The position numbers were made by a program, and so were the translations under genes. Below the pieces are notes generated by a model, which did not search any database, had not been told where the DNA came from, and saw only the letters and a program-made list of their open reading frames with translations. From Thermoplasmata archaeon (lineage in GTDB: Archaea; Thermoplasmatota; Thermoplasmata; Thermoplasmatales; Thermoplasmataceae), in assembly GCA_021806345.1 (NCBI GenBank), contig JAJZXP010000042.1, forward strand, positions 1 through 14,191: a stretch of DNA of 14,191 bases. The letters are read 5' to 3'. Each line of letters begins with the position of its first letter. Position 1 is the stretch's first letter. Shown here piece by piece: positions 7,174-14,048 of this stretch.

Positions 7174-8373
7174 ATGCTTGAAAATTCTCAGAAAATATTA
7201 AAATTTCAAACACCAGTTTTTTTTTATATACCTTCAAATATACTTTATTTTTCTGGAGGTGAAAGGATCACTTTGGATATTGCAAAAGAGTTAGCTAAAA
7301 AATATAACGTGAAAATAGTAAACAATTCATCTATATTGCCGAAGAAAAACACTTTCATTAAAAATATAACTCAACTTGAAATCAAGTATGGGGTAGATAT
7401 AGAATCCGGAGAATTTAAGCAATATTCCAGATTTCTTGATATCTTTTATCACGAACTTCCTGTGTTTGATGACATTCGTGTTCTGAATAGAGGTATAAAT
7501 ATAATTTTAGCTTGGCGACTTCCCCCCATAAGTTATCTTAAGAAAGTTATTGATCTTAAGAATCCAGTAGTTTTCGCATTACACGGAGTTTCTATCCAAA
7601 ATAGTATTCCATTTAAACCTATGATAGTGCTATACCAATTATATATTCATATCTACTCTAGGCTTATTTCCAAATATTTCAAACATAATAACTTGTATTT
7701 CTTGGTATTAACAGAATACTCGGAAAGATTTATGAGGAAAATAGGAATAAATAAAGACAAAGTGTTCAGAATTCCTAATGGAATAAATTTTTCAAATTGT
7801 ATGGTAAGAAATAATCCGACACGTTTCACCGTGTTGTTTGCAGGAAGAATTAGTGAAAGTGATAAGGGGATAAGGAGATTAGTACGTATAGTAAATAGTT
7901 TTTCTAAATTTGATGAAATAGATTTTATAGTTATAGGTAGGGGTCCAGATGAACGTTTACTTAAGAAAATAAATAATCCTCGATATAGATTCTTTGGATA
8001 TGTCTCTGAATCAGAAAAGATTAATTTTTTTGCAAATGCCAATCTTTTTATATTAACTTCAAACATGGAACCATACTCTATTAGTGTTTTAGAATCGCTT
8101 TCCTCTGGCCTTCCAGTAATCTCAACTTCTGTTCCTGGTCCACTTGAAATTTTAAGTAACATACCAGATTCCGGTAGAATTGCAGGTTTTTCAAGGAAGT
8201 CATTTTTTACAATGATAATGGAATATTATAGACAATGGAAATCCGACAAAGATGAATACTATCTTAGGAAAATTGCCCGTTCAGATAATGCGAGCAAATT
8301 TTATTCTGATGCAAATATGTATGAGAAATACTTTAAAATGATGGAGATGTTGAAATCATATCTAACGGAATAA
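7174..8373 (+). CDS. GT4-type glycosyltransferase
   Basis: From the ATG at 7174 the protein is 399 aa. The frame is open to a TTG at 7141, but that codon precedes the TATA box, and 7174 is exactly 24 nt beyond it, so the leaderless ATG is preferred. The N-terminal domain has FFYIPSNILYFSGGERITLD (17-36), the glycine loop and first helix of GT-B enzymes, and FALHGVS (134-140). The C-terminal domain has VLFAGRISESDKGIRRLV, FIVIGRGPDERLL, RFFGYVSESEKINFFANAN and MEPYSISVLESLSSGLPVIS with E299 and E307 in the EX7E arrangement. It likely transfers a sugar during surface glycan synthesis and is transcribed divergently from two other GT4 genes. All GT4 motifs are intact. Donor specificity is not predictable. 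Confidence 0.9.
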   Translation: MLENSQKILKFQTPVFFYIPSNILYFSGGERITLDIAKELAKKYNVKIVNNSSILPKKNTFIKNITQLEIKYGVDIESGEFKQYSRFLDIFYHELPVFDDIRVLNRGINIILAWRLPPISYLKKVIDLKNPVVFALHGVSIQNSIPFKPMIVLYQLYIHIYSRLISKYFKHNNLYFLVLTEYSERFMRKIGINKDKVFRIPNGINFSNCMVRNNPTRFTVLFAGRISESDKGIRRLVRIVNSFSKFDEIDFIVIGRGPDERLLKKINNPRYRFFGYVSESEKINFFANANLFILTSNMEPYSISVLESLSSGLPVISTSVPGPLEILSNIPDSGRIAGFSRKSFFTMIMEYYRQWKSDKDEYYLRKIARSDNASKFYSDANMYEKYFKMMEMLKSYLTE

Positions 8374-8383
8374 TATCAAGTTG

Positions 8384-8398
8384 TTAAGTAACATACCA
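8384..8398 (+). repeat. 15-bp copy of a segment in the preceding GT4 gene
   Basis: TTAAGTAACATACCA at 8384-8398 repeats bases 8152-8166 inside the preceding gene, in the same coding phase (LSNIP in both). Similarity continues weakly for about 25 bp. The copy lies in the 73-bp gap between the GT4 stop and the ATG of the next gene and may be the relic of a partial duplication of the GT4 3' end. Confidence 0.45.
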
Positions 8399-8414
8399 AA
8401 TCAGGTCGCAAAGG

Positions 8415-8421
8415 TTTTAAA
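8415..8421 (+). promoter_or_regulatory. Possible TATA box for the GT2 gene
   Basis: TTTTAAA is centred 29 nt before the ATG at 8447. No Shine-Dalgarno sequence precedes that ATG. The box is weaker than the others in the window, and read-through from the GT4 gene 73 bp upstream is also possible. Confidence 0.35.
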
Positions 8422-8446
8422 CGATGTGCATCTTCCCACTTGTTTT

Positions 8447-9343
8447 ATGAAAATTACAATTGGGATTATTTCATACAACGAAGGGGAAAATTTAAGAAAT
8501 CTCTTCAAACAGGTATTTTCACAATTAAAAGATTTTGAAACAGAAATATTTCTATTAGATGTCAGCGATGAAAAATATAGCATTGAGATTGCTTCAGATA
8601 TAATTAGTAAATTCAATACAGTTAACCTTGAGAGTTTTGGAAACCGTAAGGGGAAAGTACATTCATTAAACACTCTATTCAAAAAATTTCTATTATCAAA
8701 ATCTGATATTCTGATCCATTTTGACGCAGATCTTATCCTACATAATGAATGCATAAGTCATCTTATTGAAAGTGTTAAATCAGAATATGATGTCGTCTCA
8801 CCACTCAGTGTTCCATTAAGCCCTCATAATTTTTTCGAAAGAGCATTGGCAATCATGCAAAAACCTCTTGAATTTAAAGTAAAAAATAGTCGTGTTAATC
8901 AAGCAATGACAGGACACGGCGGTGCATATTCAAGAAGGGCAATAAAAACTGTGTTTCCACTTTCTGGGGCTGGAGTTGATGAAGAACTGCAGATTTTGTA
9001 TCGAACATTGGGAAACGGTCTTAATACTAGAGTAGACCCTCAGGCATTAGTATTTTTCAGACTAACAGACAATATTCAAGATTACATTTTCAGTGTAAGA
9101 CGGGTTACGGGGAAAATTAAATCATTTACTGCATTAGAAGGAGAGGATGGAAAAAAACTGTTCTTTCAAGTCTATAAAAGGCCAGAAATTAAAGATATTG
9201 TTAGAGCTGTTTCGAATGATCCACTAGGATCAATCTTAGTACCGTTTGTTTTCACTTTGAGAATTGGCGCCATGGCGTCTAGTCAAGTTATATCGAATGA
9301 TACATGGATACCCCAAAAAAGTACTAAACATTTGAACTCATAA
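8447..9343 (+). CDS. GT2-type glycosyltransferase
   Basis: The protein of 298 aa starts MKITIGIISYNEGENLRNLF, the usual first strand of a GT-A family 2 enzyme. The frame extends back to a TTG at 8381, but those 22 residues look like duplicated GT4 sequence and GT2 enzymes normally begin at this strand. HFDADLIL gives the metal/nucleotide-binding DxD (D93, D95). TGHGGAYSRRAI (155-166) and GVDEELQILYRTLGNG (176-191) correspond to the acceptor region and the acidic pair with the likely catalytic base. It should transfer a sugar from a nucleotide- or dolichyl-phosphate donor; no transmembrane anchor is obvious, although the C-terminus contains the hydrophobic stretch SILVPFVFTL. It follows the GT4 gene on the same strand and probably acts on the same glycan. 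Confidence 0.85.
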   Translation: MKITIGIISYNEGENLRNLFKQVFSQLKDFETEIFLLDVSDEKYSIEIASDIISKFNTVNLESFGNRKGKVHSLNTLFKKFLLSKSDILIHFDADLILHNECISHLIESVKSEYDVVSPLSVPLSPHNFFERALAIMQKPLEFKVKNSRVNQAMTGHGGAYSRRAIKTVFPLSGAGVDEELQILYRTLGNGLNTRVDPQALVFFRLTDNIQDYIFSVRRVTGKIKSFTALEGEDGKKLFFQVYKRPEIKDIVRAVSNDPLGSILVPFVFTLRIGAMASSQVISNDTWIPQKSTKHLNS

Positions 9344-9371
9344 TTATTCTTATGGTTCTTATCAGTCTACA

Positions 9372-9386
9372 TTTTCTTTTTTATTT
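9372..9386 (+). terminator. T-rich terminator after the GT2 gene
   Basis: TTTTCTTTTTTATTT begins 28 nt after the stop codon at 9343. T-rich tracts without a required hairpin are the usual archaeal termination signal. Confidence 0.5.
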
Positions 9387-9743
9387 ACATCGTTTACATA
9401 CATAATTGACTTAAATTTTGAAAAGTTCCTATAAATAAAACTCAATCCGTCTACAAGCGCATACATCTTTTAAGAAACTATTAAATAAAAGTTGAAATTC
9501 TGTAATGTCCAGAATTATGTGTAAACTTAAGGATATCTATCCTTGAATGTATCTATAATCCGATCCTTACATTTCTAATATTCCTTTATGACACGATTAA
9601 TTCATTTCTCTGTTATTTCGGACACTCTTAGATATAGGATCTTCGTTGCTGAATTCTCAGGAGGAAAAGAATCTATAACTGTAATCAAATGTGAACTCCC
9701 TAAAATCTCTTCATATTACATCATAATATATTCCCACCAGTAT
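9387..9743. other. Gene-free spacer between convergent genes
   Basis: This region separates the plus-strand GT2 gene from the minus-strand radical SAM gene. It holds a small inverted repeat AAGGAT/ATCCTT (9529-9534 and 9539-9544, 4-nt loop). An open frame begins at 9588 and runs into the 3' end of the radical SAM gene, but nothing about it looks like a real protein. No other feature is supported. Confidence 0.5.
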
Positions 9744-9749
9744 AAAAAA
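9744..9749 (-). terminator. T-run terminator after the radical SAM gene
   Basis: On the minus strand a run of six T follows the stop codon (9766-9764) by about 14 nt. It is a short but well placed archaeal-type termination signal. Confidence 0.4.
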
Positions 9750-9763
9750 TGTCATATTTTCAT

Positions 9764-11275
9764 TTATGGGACAGACCATGTTTTAGTAAGTTCTTCATCT
9801 CGGAGTCTGGAATATAATTTATTGTAATGTTTTTTATCCAAAGTCAATTTTTCTATGACAATCCCTTTTTTTTTCCAAACTCCGTTAAATTTCCTTACAG
9901 GATTTTTCTTCATACCTTCCCATTTTTCTAAGAATTCTATATACATTTCATCAATGCTTTTCGAATCCAATTGTGGATAATTCAAAACGGATCCTTTTTT
10001 TCCATCAAAATCATTAAAGTTGTCTATCCGAAGCCATTTGTTATCTTTTGCATTCTCATAAAACTTTGTACCAGGTAGTGGAGTAGCGCAAGAAACTTGC
10101 AAACTATCTGGATTTAGTTTTTCTATAAATTTCAATGTATTTTTCATTGTCTCATAGGAGTCTCCTGGATGACCTAAGCTAAAAGTAGCGTGTCCCCAAA
10201 TATTTAGGGATTTGAGCATATTTCTGAATTGCATAGTTTTGTTTTCTGTGATAATTCCCTTATGCATAGTTTTTAAAATTTTCGGATCAATCGATTCCAC
10301 CCCGAATTTTAGACCAACACATCCTGCCTTCTTCATAAGTTCCAAATTTTCTTTTTTGATCGTAATATCCGCCATGCAAGTCCATTGTATATCTAAATTT
10401 TCCTTAATAAAATAATTACAAAGGTCAGTTATGTGCTTCTGATTTATTGATATAGTATCGTCGTCGAAATAGAATTGTTTAGGATGAAATCTGTCTTTTA
10501 AATAGTTTATCTCATTAGCAACATCTTCTGGATTTCTCGCTCTATATTGAGAATTTTCATAAAAAGTAGTTGTATAACAAAAATTACATCCTACGGGGCA
10601 TCCACGAGAAGTAAGCATTTGTATGTTTGGGTGACCTATAATCGTAAGATCATCATAATATATTGCACTATCATCACGGTACGGAAATTTAAATTTCGTT
10701 AAATCTTTTTCTATTTTTGACGAACCGTTATATATTAATTCATGTGTTTGATCGACAAAAGCTATTCCCTTAATCATTGTTGGGTCAAGATCGTTTTTAA
10801 CAAGTTCATGTAATGAATATTCAAATTCATTAATCAAAGCGAAGTCAATTTCAGGGTGAAGTAAAAGTTCTTCCCTAAATCTAGCCGTTATGTGAAAACC
10901 GACAATTGCCACCTTAAAATCTAAATCTCGTTTTAAATCCCTTATCAATCTCAAAATTAAATCAAATGAGACCGTTGGAGCTTCAAGAACAAGCAAATCC
11001 GGTTTAATTTCCGCTACTCTTTTTTTGAAGTCCATTTCATTATAGTTTAGTACAACTCCATCAAAGAAATATAAGTTACAAATATCTTCTATGTGGGATG
11101 CAGCGTAAGCTAGAAAAAAAGGAAAGGGAGTATATAGAAATCTACCATTTTTGAAACTATGAATAGCATCGTCTTGAGAAATCAAATCTGAATGGCTCCA
11201 TCTGCTACCACCTTGGATATATCGCCTATTATAGTCATACAAATATGCGGGAGGGTTTGCAACAAGCACTTTCAT
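9764..11275 (-). CDS. Cobalamin-binding-type radical SAM enzyme
   Basis: This 503-aa protein has an N-terminal B12-binding-like Rossmann domain (about 1-165: MKVLVANPPA, QGGSRW at 21-26, LYFFDGVVLN, KPDLLVLEAPT, FKVAIVGFH) and a radical SAM domain from about 215. The iron-sulfur motif is SRGCPVGCNFCY with C226, C230 and C233; FYFDDDTI (268-275), GLKFGVESID and LGHPGDSYETM follow in the usual order. The B12-binding histidine of DxHxxG is absent: the position reads DGVVLN. Class B enzymes of this layout (such as BchE- and HpnJ-like proteins) perform radical methylations, cyclisations or ring rearrangements on unactivated carbons, and many lack that histidine. Between glycosyltransferases it may modify a sugar, lipid carrier or membrane lipid. 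The ATG at 11275 is chosen because a TATA box lies between it and the longer start at 11323. Confidence 0.88.
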   Translation of the reverse strand: MKVLVANPPAYLYDYNRRYIQGGSRWSHSDLISQDDAIHSFKNGRFLYTPFPFFLAYAASHIEDICNLYFFDGVVLNYNEMDFKKRVAEIKPDLLVLEAPTVSFDLILRLIRDLKRDLDFKVAIVGFHITARFREELLLHPEIDFALINEFEYSLHELVKNDLDPTMIKGIAFVDQTHELIYNGSSKIEKDLTKFKFPYRDDSAIYYDDLTIIGHPNIQMLTSRGCPVGCNFCYTTTFYENSQYRARNPEDVANEINYLKDRFHPKQFYFDDDTISINQKHITDLCNYFIKENLDIQWTCMADITIKKENLELMKKAGCVGLKFGVESIDPKILKTMHKGIITENKTMQFRNMLKSLNIWGHATFSLGHPGDSYETMKNTLKFIEKLNPDSLQVSCATPLPGTKFYENAKDNKWLRIDNFNDFDGKKGSVLNYPQLDSKSIDEMYIEFLEKWEGMKKNPVRKFNGVWKKKGIVIEKLTLDKKHYNKLYSRLRDEELTKTWSVP

Positions 11276-11300
11276 CTTTAAACAATAATATATTATGCTT

Positions 11301-11310
11301 AAATATTTAA
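11301..11310 (-). promoter_or_regulatory. TATA box of the radical SAM gene
   Basis: TTAAATATTT on the minus strand is centred about 30 nt before the ATG at 11275, implying a leader of only a few bases. A second A/T-rich box nearer the gene (11285-11293) is too close for a leaderless start. Confidence 0.45.
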
Positions 11311-11740
11311 ACGTTTCTAGCATCTTTGTTTTGTTGAGTAAACACTCTAAATGAACTCAAAAGCCCATTCATTTAAGGATCCTCTTTTTTCTATATTTTG
11401 TTTCAATTTGCTTTTTTCCCTCTCTTCTTTCTCACTAGTTTAAATTTTGGTCGCAGAGGATATGCACCATGCAAAACATTCAACAGGTGTTTGCAATTTC
11501 GCGACAATGAAAAAGAGTAAAATATATTACTGCTGAGAATTTCCTCCAAATGAAAAATATACCTCATGAAAGGATTCGTATAACAATTCAAAATGCCGAT
11601 ATAAAATGAAATATTAAATTTCTACAATAAGCAGACCTTGTGTGCGCTCTTGATTTTTTACGATTTGTGATGAATAAAAATATTTTGAGAAGTGATAGAA
11701 ATTTTAAATCAATTTAAGAAAATAATGTCCCTCAAGTGGG
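11311..11740. other. Gene-free spacer between divergent genes
   Basis: About 430 bp between the promoters of the minus-strand radical SAM gene and the plus-strand GT2 gene. It has pyrimidine-rich stretches near 11389-11440 and no frame that looks coding. GTCCC/GGGAC (11727-11731 and 11738-11742) forms a small dyad next to the palindrome annotated at 11741. A small RNA cannot be excluded, but nothing points to one. Confidence 0.5.
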
Positions 11741-11750
11741 ACTGATCAGT
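11741..11750. promoter_or_regulatory. Palindrome ACTGATCAGT upstream of a TATA box, possible operator
   Basis: A perfect 10-bp palindrome lies about 13 bp before the TATA box at 11763 and abuts the dyad GTCCC/GGGAC. Its place just upstream of the promoter core suggests a regulator site, but the motif is short and no regulator is encoded nearby. Confidence 0.25.
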
Positions 11751-11762
11751 TCAAAAGCAATC

Positions 11763-11772
11763 TTTATAATAA
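11763..11772 (+). promoter_or_regulatory. TATA box of the second GT2 gene
   Basis: TTTATAATAA is centred about 24-25 nt before the TTG at 11792, so the mRNA should begin at the TTG. This supports the non-ATG start, for which the frame offers no upstream ATG. Confidence 0.55.
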
Positions 11773-11791
11773 TAAGAACAATTATGAAAGG

Positions 11792-12799
11792 TTGGAACCA
11801 CAAATTACAGTTGTCATTTTATCAAATGACATAGAACGAAAGGAATTGTTAATAGAAGCAGTATCGTCTGCCACTTCACAGGAAATTGACCAACAGGTTG
11901 TAGAGATAATTGTAATCAAAACATATGTTGACGTAGATCTTGATCTCTTACTTTTAAAAAAAAATATAAAGAGTATCAAGCTTTCAAAAGGGCCATTGGG
12001 GGAAAAAGTCTCCGCCGGGATTGCATCCGCAAGAGGAGAAATAATTAGTTTTCTCGAAGATGATGATTTGTTTTCGGTTTCAAAAGCTACAAAAATGCTT
12101 GAGCTATTTTCAAAATTTGAAAATCTTGTTTATTGCCATAATTCATTCTTAGAAATAGATATTAAATCGAAACCCATTGAGACTAACAAATTAAAGCAAA
12201 TAAAATCGGATAAACTTATTCATTCTCCAGTTAATGAAGCAAGTCAGTTAAAGGGATTATTGAAGTTTCAACCAGCTAGTGGGTTGAGTTCAATCTCTAT
12301 AAGAAAATCAAATTTAATTGATTATCTTGAGGTTATAAAAGAATTCAACTTTTTAACAGATTCAGCTATATTCTTTTTATCTTCGCTTAAAGGTGGTGAT
12401 TTTTACTTAAGCTCAGAGATATTAACTTACTATAGGATTCATAACAGTGGAACCAGAGGAAGCCAGACATTTGAGGAATTCATAAATAAAAGAAAAGGCC
12501 TTCTAGAGCAAATAAATGGCGGATATAGTTTGTTGTTAAATCTAACACAAAGCAAATCCATTTCATCCATAATTAGATGTCAACTTGATTTTTTCAATGT
12601 CGAATTATCGAAGTTATCTATACGTAATTTGGATTTGCATTTGTTTGTAAAAACTTTTAAACTGTTATTATGCGCAATCAACAGATGCTTATATTTAGAT
12701 TTCAAGCATCTCATTTCATTGGGATTATCTCTCCTCAATCCACAACTAGTTCTATACAAATCATTTTTGAATGAATACAACTATGGTAAGACAAATTGA
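11792..12799 (+). CDS. GT2-type glycosyltransferase, TTG start
   Basis: The 335-aa protein opens QITVVILSNDIERKELLIEA, the first strand and helix of a GT-A family 2 enzyme. GPLGEKVSAGIASARGEIIS leads to FLEDDDLFS (88-95) with the DxD residues near D90-D92. QPASGLSSISIRK, FLTDSAIFFLSSLKGGDFYL and LTYYRIHNSGTRGS are the acceptor-side segments normal for SpsA-like GT2 proteins. The last hundred residues are helical and fairly hydrophobic (LFVKTFKLLLCAINRCLYL), which might help membrane association. The start is TTG; the next Met lies beyond residue 100, and the TATA box spacing fits. An ATG at 11784 is in another frame. It has its own promoter and sits between the radical SAM and methyltransferase-like genes of the same locus. 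Confidence 0.82.
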   Translation: MEPQITVVILSNDIERKELLIEAVSSATSQEIDQQVVEIIVIKTYVDVDLDLLLLKKNIKSIKLSKGPLGEKVSAGIASARGEIISFLEDDDLFSVSKATKMLELFSKFENLVYCHNSFLEIDIKSKPIETNKLKQIKSDKLIHSPVNEASQLKGLLKFQPASGLSSISIRKSNLIDYLEVIKEFNFLTDSAIFFLSSLKGGDFYLSSEILTYYRIHNSGTRGSQTFEEFINKRKGLLEQINGGYSLLLNLTQSKSISSIIRCQLDFFNVELSKLSIRNLDLHLFVKTFKLLLCAINRCLYLDFKHLISLGLSLLNPQLVLYKSFLNEYNYGKTN

Positions 12800-13033
12800 T
12801 CTCTACGCATTGCCTTTTCGCATAAAATCTGGTTAAACAGAGTGATTTTAATAACATATTATGCAAAAACAAAAATTTGAGGTCATATTTGGAAATTAGA
12901 CAATCAATTTACTTGCCCAGCATCCCTCTTGAAATGCACGAAAAACTTCAACTTTGATTTGACCATCTTGAAAAACCGAAAAGTTAAAGATAGAAGTAAT
13001 GATCAAACACATGCGAAGAAATAAACATAGTAG
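12800..13033. other. Spacer before the methyltransferase-like gene
   Basis: About 230 bp without a supported gene, and nearly 300 bp to the next start codon. No clear terminator hairpin, repeat or RNA structure was recognised in it. Confidence 0.5.
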
Positions 13034-13042
13034 AAATATATA
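13034..13042 (+). promoter_or_regulatory. Possible TATA box of the methyltransferase-like gene
   Basis: AAATATATA is centred 60 nt before the ATG at 13098, which would give a leader of about 35 nt. An alternative box, CTAAAAAATT at 13061-13070, is centred about 32 nt from the ATG and would give a nearly leaderless mRNA. The two cannot be separated by eye. Confidence 0.35.
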
Positions 13043-13097
13043 CCTGTCGTATGTAAGAACCTAAAAAATTTGTTTCTTTGATGAGGCGACCGTAAAA

Positions 13098-13850
13098 ATG
13101 GTATATAGAGATAATTATAATGCGGAAAAACTTATATCGGTATCTAGAATTAAAATCCTCTTTAGGAATAAGATGTTTTTTATGGCATCGGCAGGTTTTC
13201 TTAAGACCATGATATCGTTGTTTTTAATAAAAATGAATCACATTTTGCTCAACAGATATTTCTATTTTAGAAGCACCAAGTTGAAATATCGCATTTTTCT
13301 CAGGATTCCGTTCATTGGTGAGAGAGTCATTGAAATACCTTTGGGCATTTATTTTGTGAGTCATGGTGATATCCCGTCAGTTAATACATTTTTAGAAGTA
13401 GGGAATGTATTGTCTCATTATTATGATTATGAACACGTTACGGTTGACAAATATGAACATGAAAAAAATGTTATGAATATAGATATAGTCGATTATAATC
13501 CGCTAAATAAATTTTCTAGAATATTATCAATATCCACTATCGAACATATAGGCTTAGATGAGGAGATTAAAGAATATGGAAAAGCCGAGAAAGCAATTAT
13601 AAAATTATTAAGTTTATTAACGGATAATGGTAAACTATTAATCACTGTTCCTATAGGCTCCAATCCGGAAATTGACGAAATAGTTAAAAACAACAAATAT
13701 AACTTTCAAATATATTTTATGAAGAGAATTAACTGGTTTAATACTTGGGTGGAAACAACGATGGAAGATGCTTTTAAATATAAATATGGAGAATTGTATC
13801 CAGCTGCAAATTCATTAGCAATATTGTTATACTCAAAGGAAATTACATAA
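13098..13850 (+). CDS. SAM-dependent methyltransferase-like protein of the glycan locus
   Basis: The 250-aa protein has a shortened class I methyltransferase pattern. TFLEVGNVLSHYY (97-109) stands for motif I, although the usual GxGxG is reduced to VGNVLS. HVTVDKYE (113-120) ends with the acidic residue expected to hold the ribose of SAM. NIDIVDYNP (127-135), SRILSISTIEHIG (140-152) and NGKLLITVPIGSNPEIDEI give motifs II-IV. The VGN...STIEHIG wording recurs in methyltransferase-like proteins of bacterial and archaeal polysaccharide loci. Residues about 27-51 are hydrophobic and may associate with the membrane. It probably methylates a sugar or a lipid-linked intermediate, or may be a catalytically weak relative. 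It stands alone downstream of a GT2 gene, with the motif AAAACCCCCCT overlapping its stop codon. Confidence 0.72.
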   Translation: MVYRDNYNAEKLISVSRIKILFRNKMFFMASAGFLKTMISLFLIKMNHILLNRYFYFRSTKLKYRIFLRIPFIGERVIEIPLGIYFVSHGDIPSVNTFLEVGNVLSHYYDYEHVTVDKYEHEKNVMNIDIVDYNPLNKFSRILSISTIEHIGLDEEIKEYGKAEKAIIKLLSLLTDNGKLLITVPIGSNPEIDEIVKNNKYNFQIYFMKRINWFNTWVETTMEDAFKYKYGELYPAANSLAILLYSKEIT

Positions 13851-13859
13851 AACCCCCCT
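13849..13859. repeat. AAAACCCCCCT motif, copy 2
   Basis: The same 11-mer as at 3828-3838. It begins at the stop codon of the methyltransferase-like gene and lies 190 nt before a transposase start. It could be the tip of the insertion element entering from the right, abutting the end of the coding sequence. Confidence 0.3.
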
Positions 13860-14014
13860 GTTATCATTTATTCGAAGAAACATAGATGAAGCGTTTCAAA
13901 CCAAGTTCAGAAAGCTTAATCTCACTTATGTTTTAGATCTTAACTCTGCTGAGTTATAGGGATTATCAATTTCAACCCGTCTGAAACCTCCTTTGTTCCT
14001 TATTTGACTGAGAG
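13860..14014. other. Spacer between methyltransferase-like gene and right-edge transposase
   Basis: About 155 bp without a gene. It may be the untranslated left part of the insertion element whose transposase starts at 14049, but the boundary cannot be fixed without the other end. Confidence 0.35.
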
Positions 14015-14027
14015 AAATGTTTATTTC
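14015..14027 (+). promoter_or_regulatory. Possible TATA box of the right-edge transposase
   Basis: AAATGTTTATTTC is centred about 27 nt before the ATG at 14049. The match is modest, but the spacing is like the other leaderless genes in the window. Confidence 0.3.
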
Positions 14028-14048
14028 CTCATATTCCCCGTAGGGTTT

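Noticed and set aside
7653..8162. Long minus-strand open frame of 169 codons inside the GT4 gene
   Set aside because: It is antisense to conserved GT4 motifs, including EX7E, and has no promoter or protein signature of its own.
9588..9827. Plus-strand open frame of 79 codons after the GT2 gene
   Set aside because: It overlaps the 3' end of the well supported radical SAM gene on the other strand, has no recognisable motif or clear promoter, and its composition is like the surrounding spacer.
11276..11323. Longer start (11323) for the radical SAM gene
   Set aside because: The extra 16 residues overlap the likely TATA box, and MKVLVANPPA at 11275 is the usual first strand of this family.
11403..11591. 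Minus-strand open frame of 62 codons in the divergent spacer
   Set aside because: Short, with no motif, promoter or ribosome binding site, and rich in low-complexity residues at its end.
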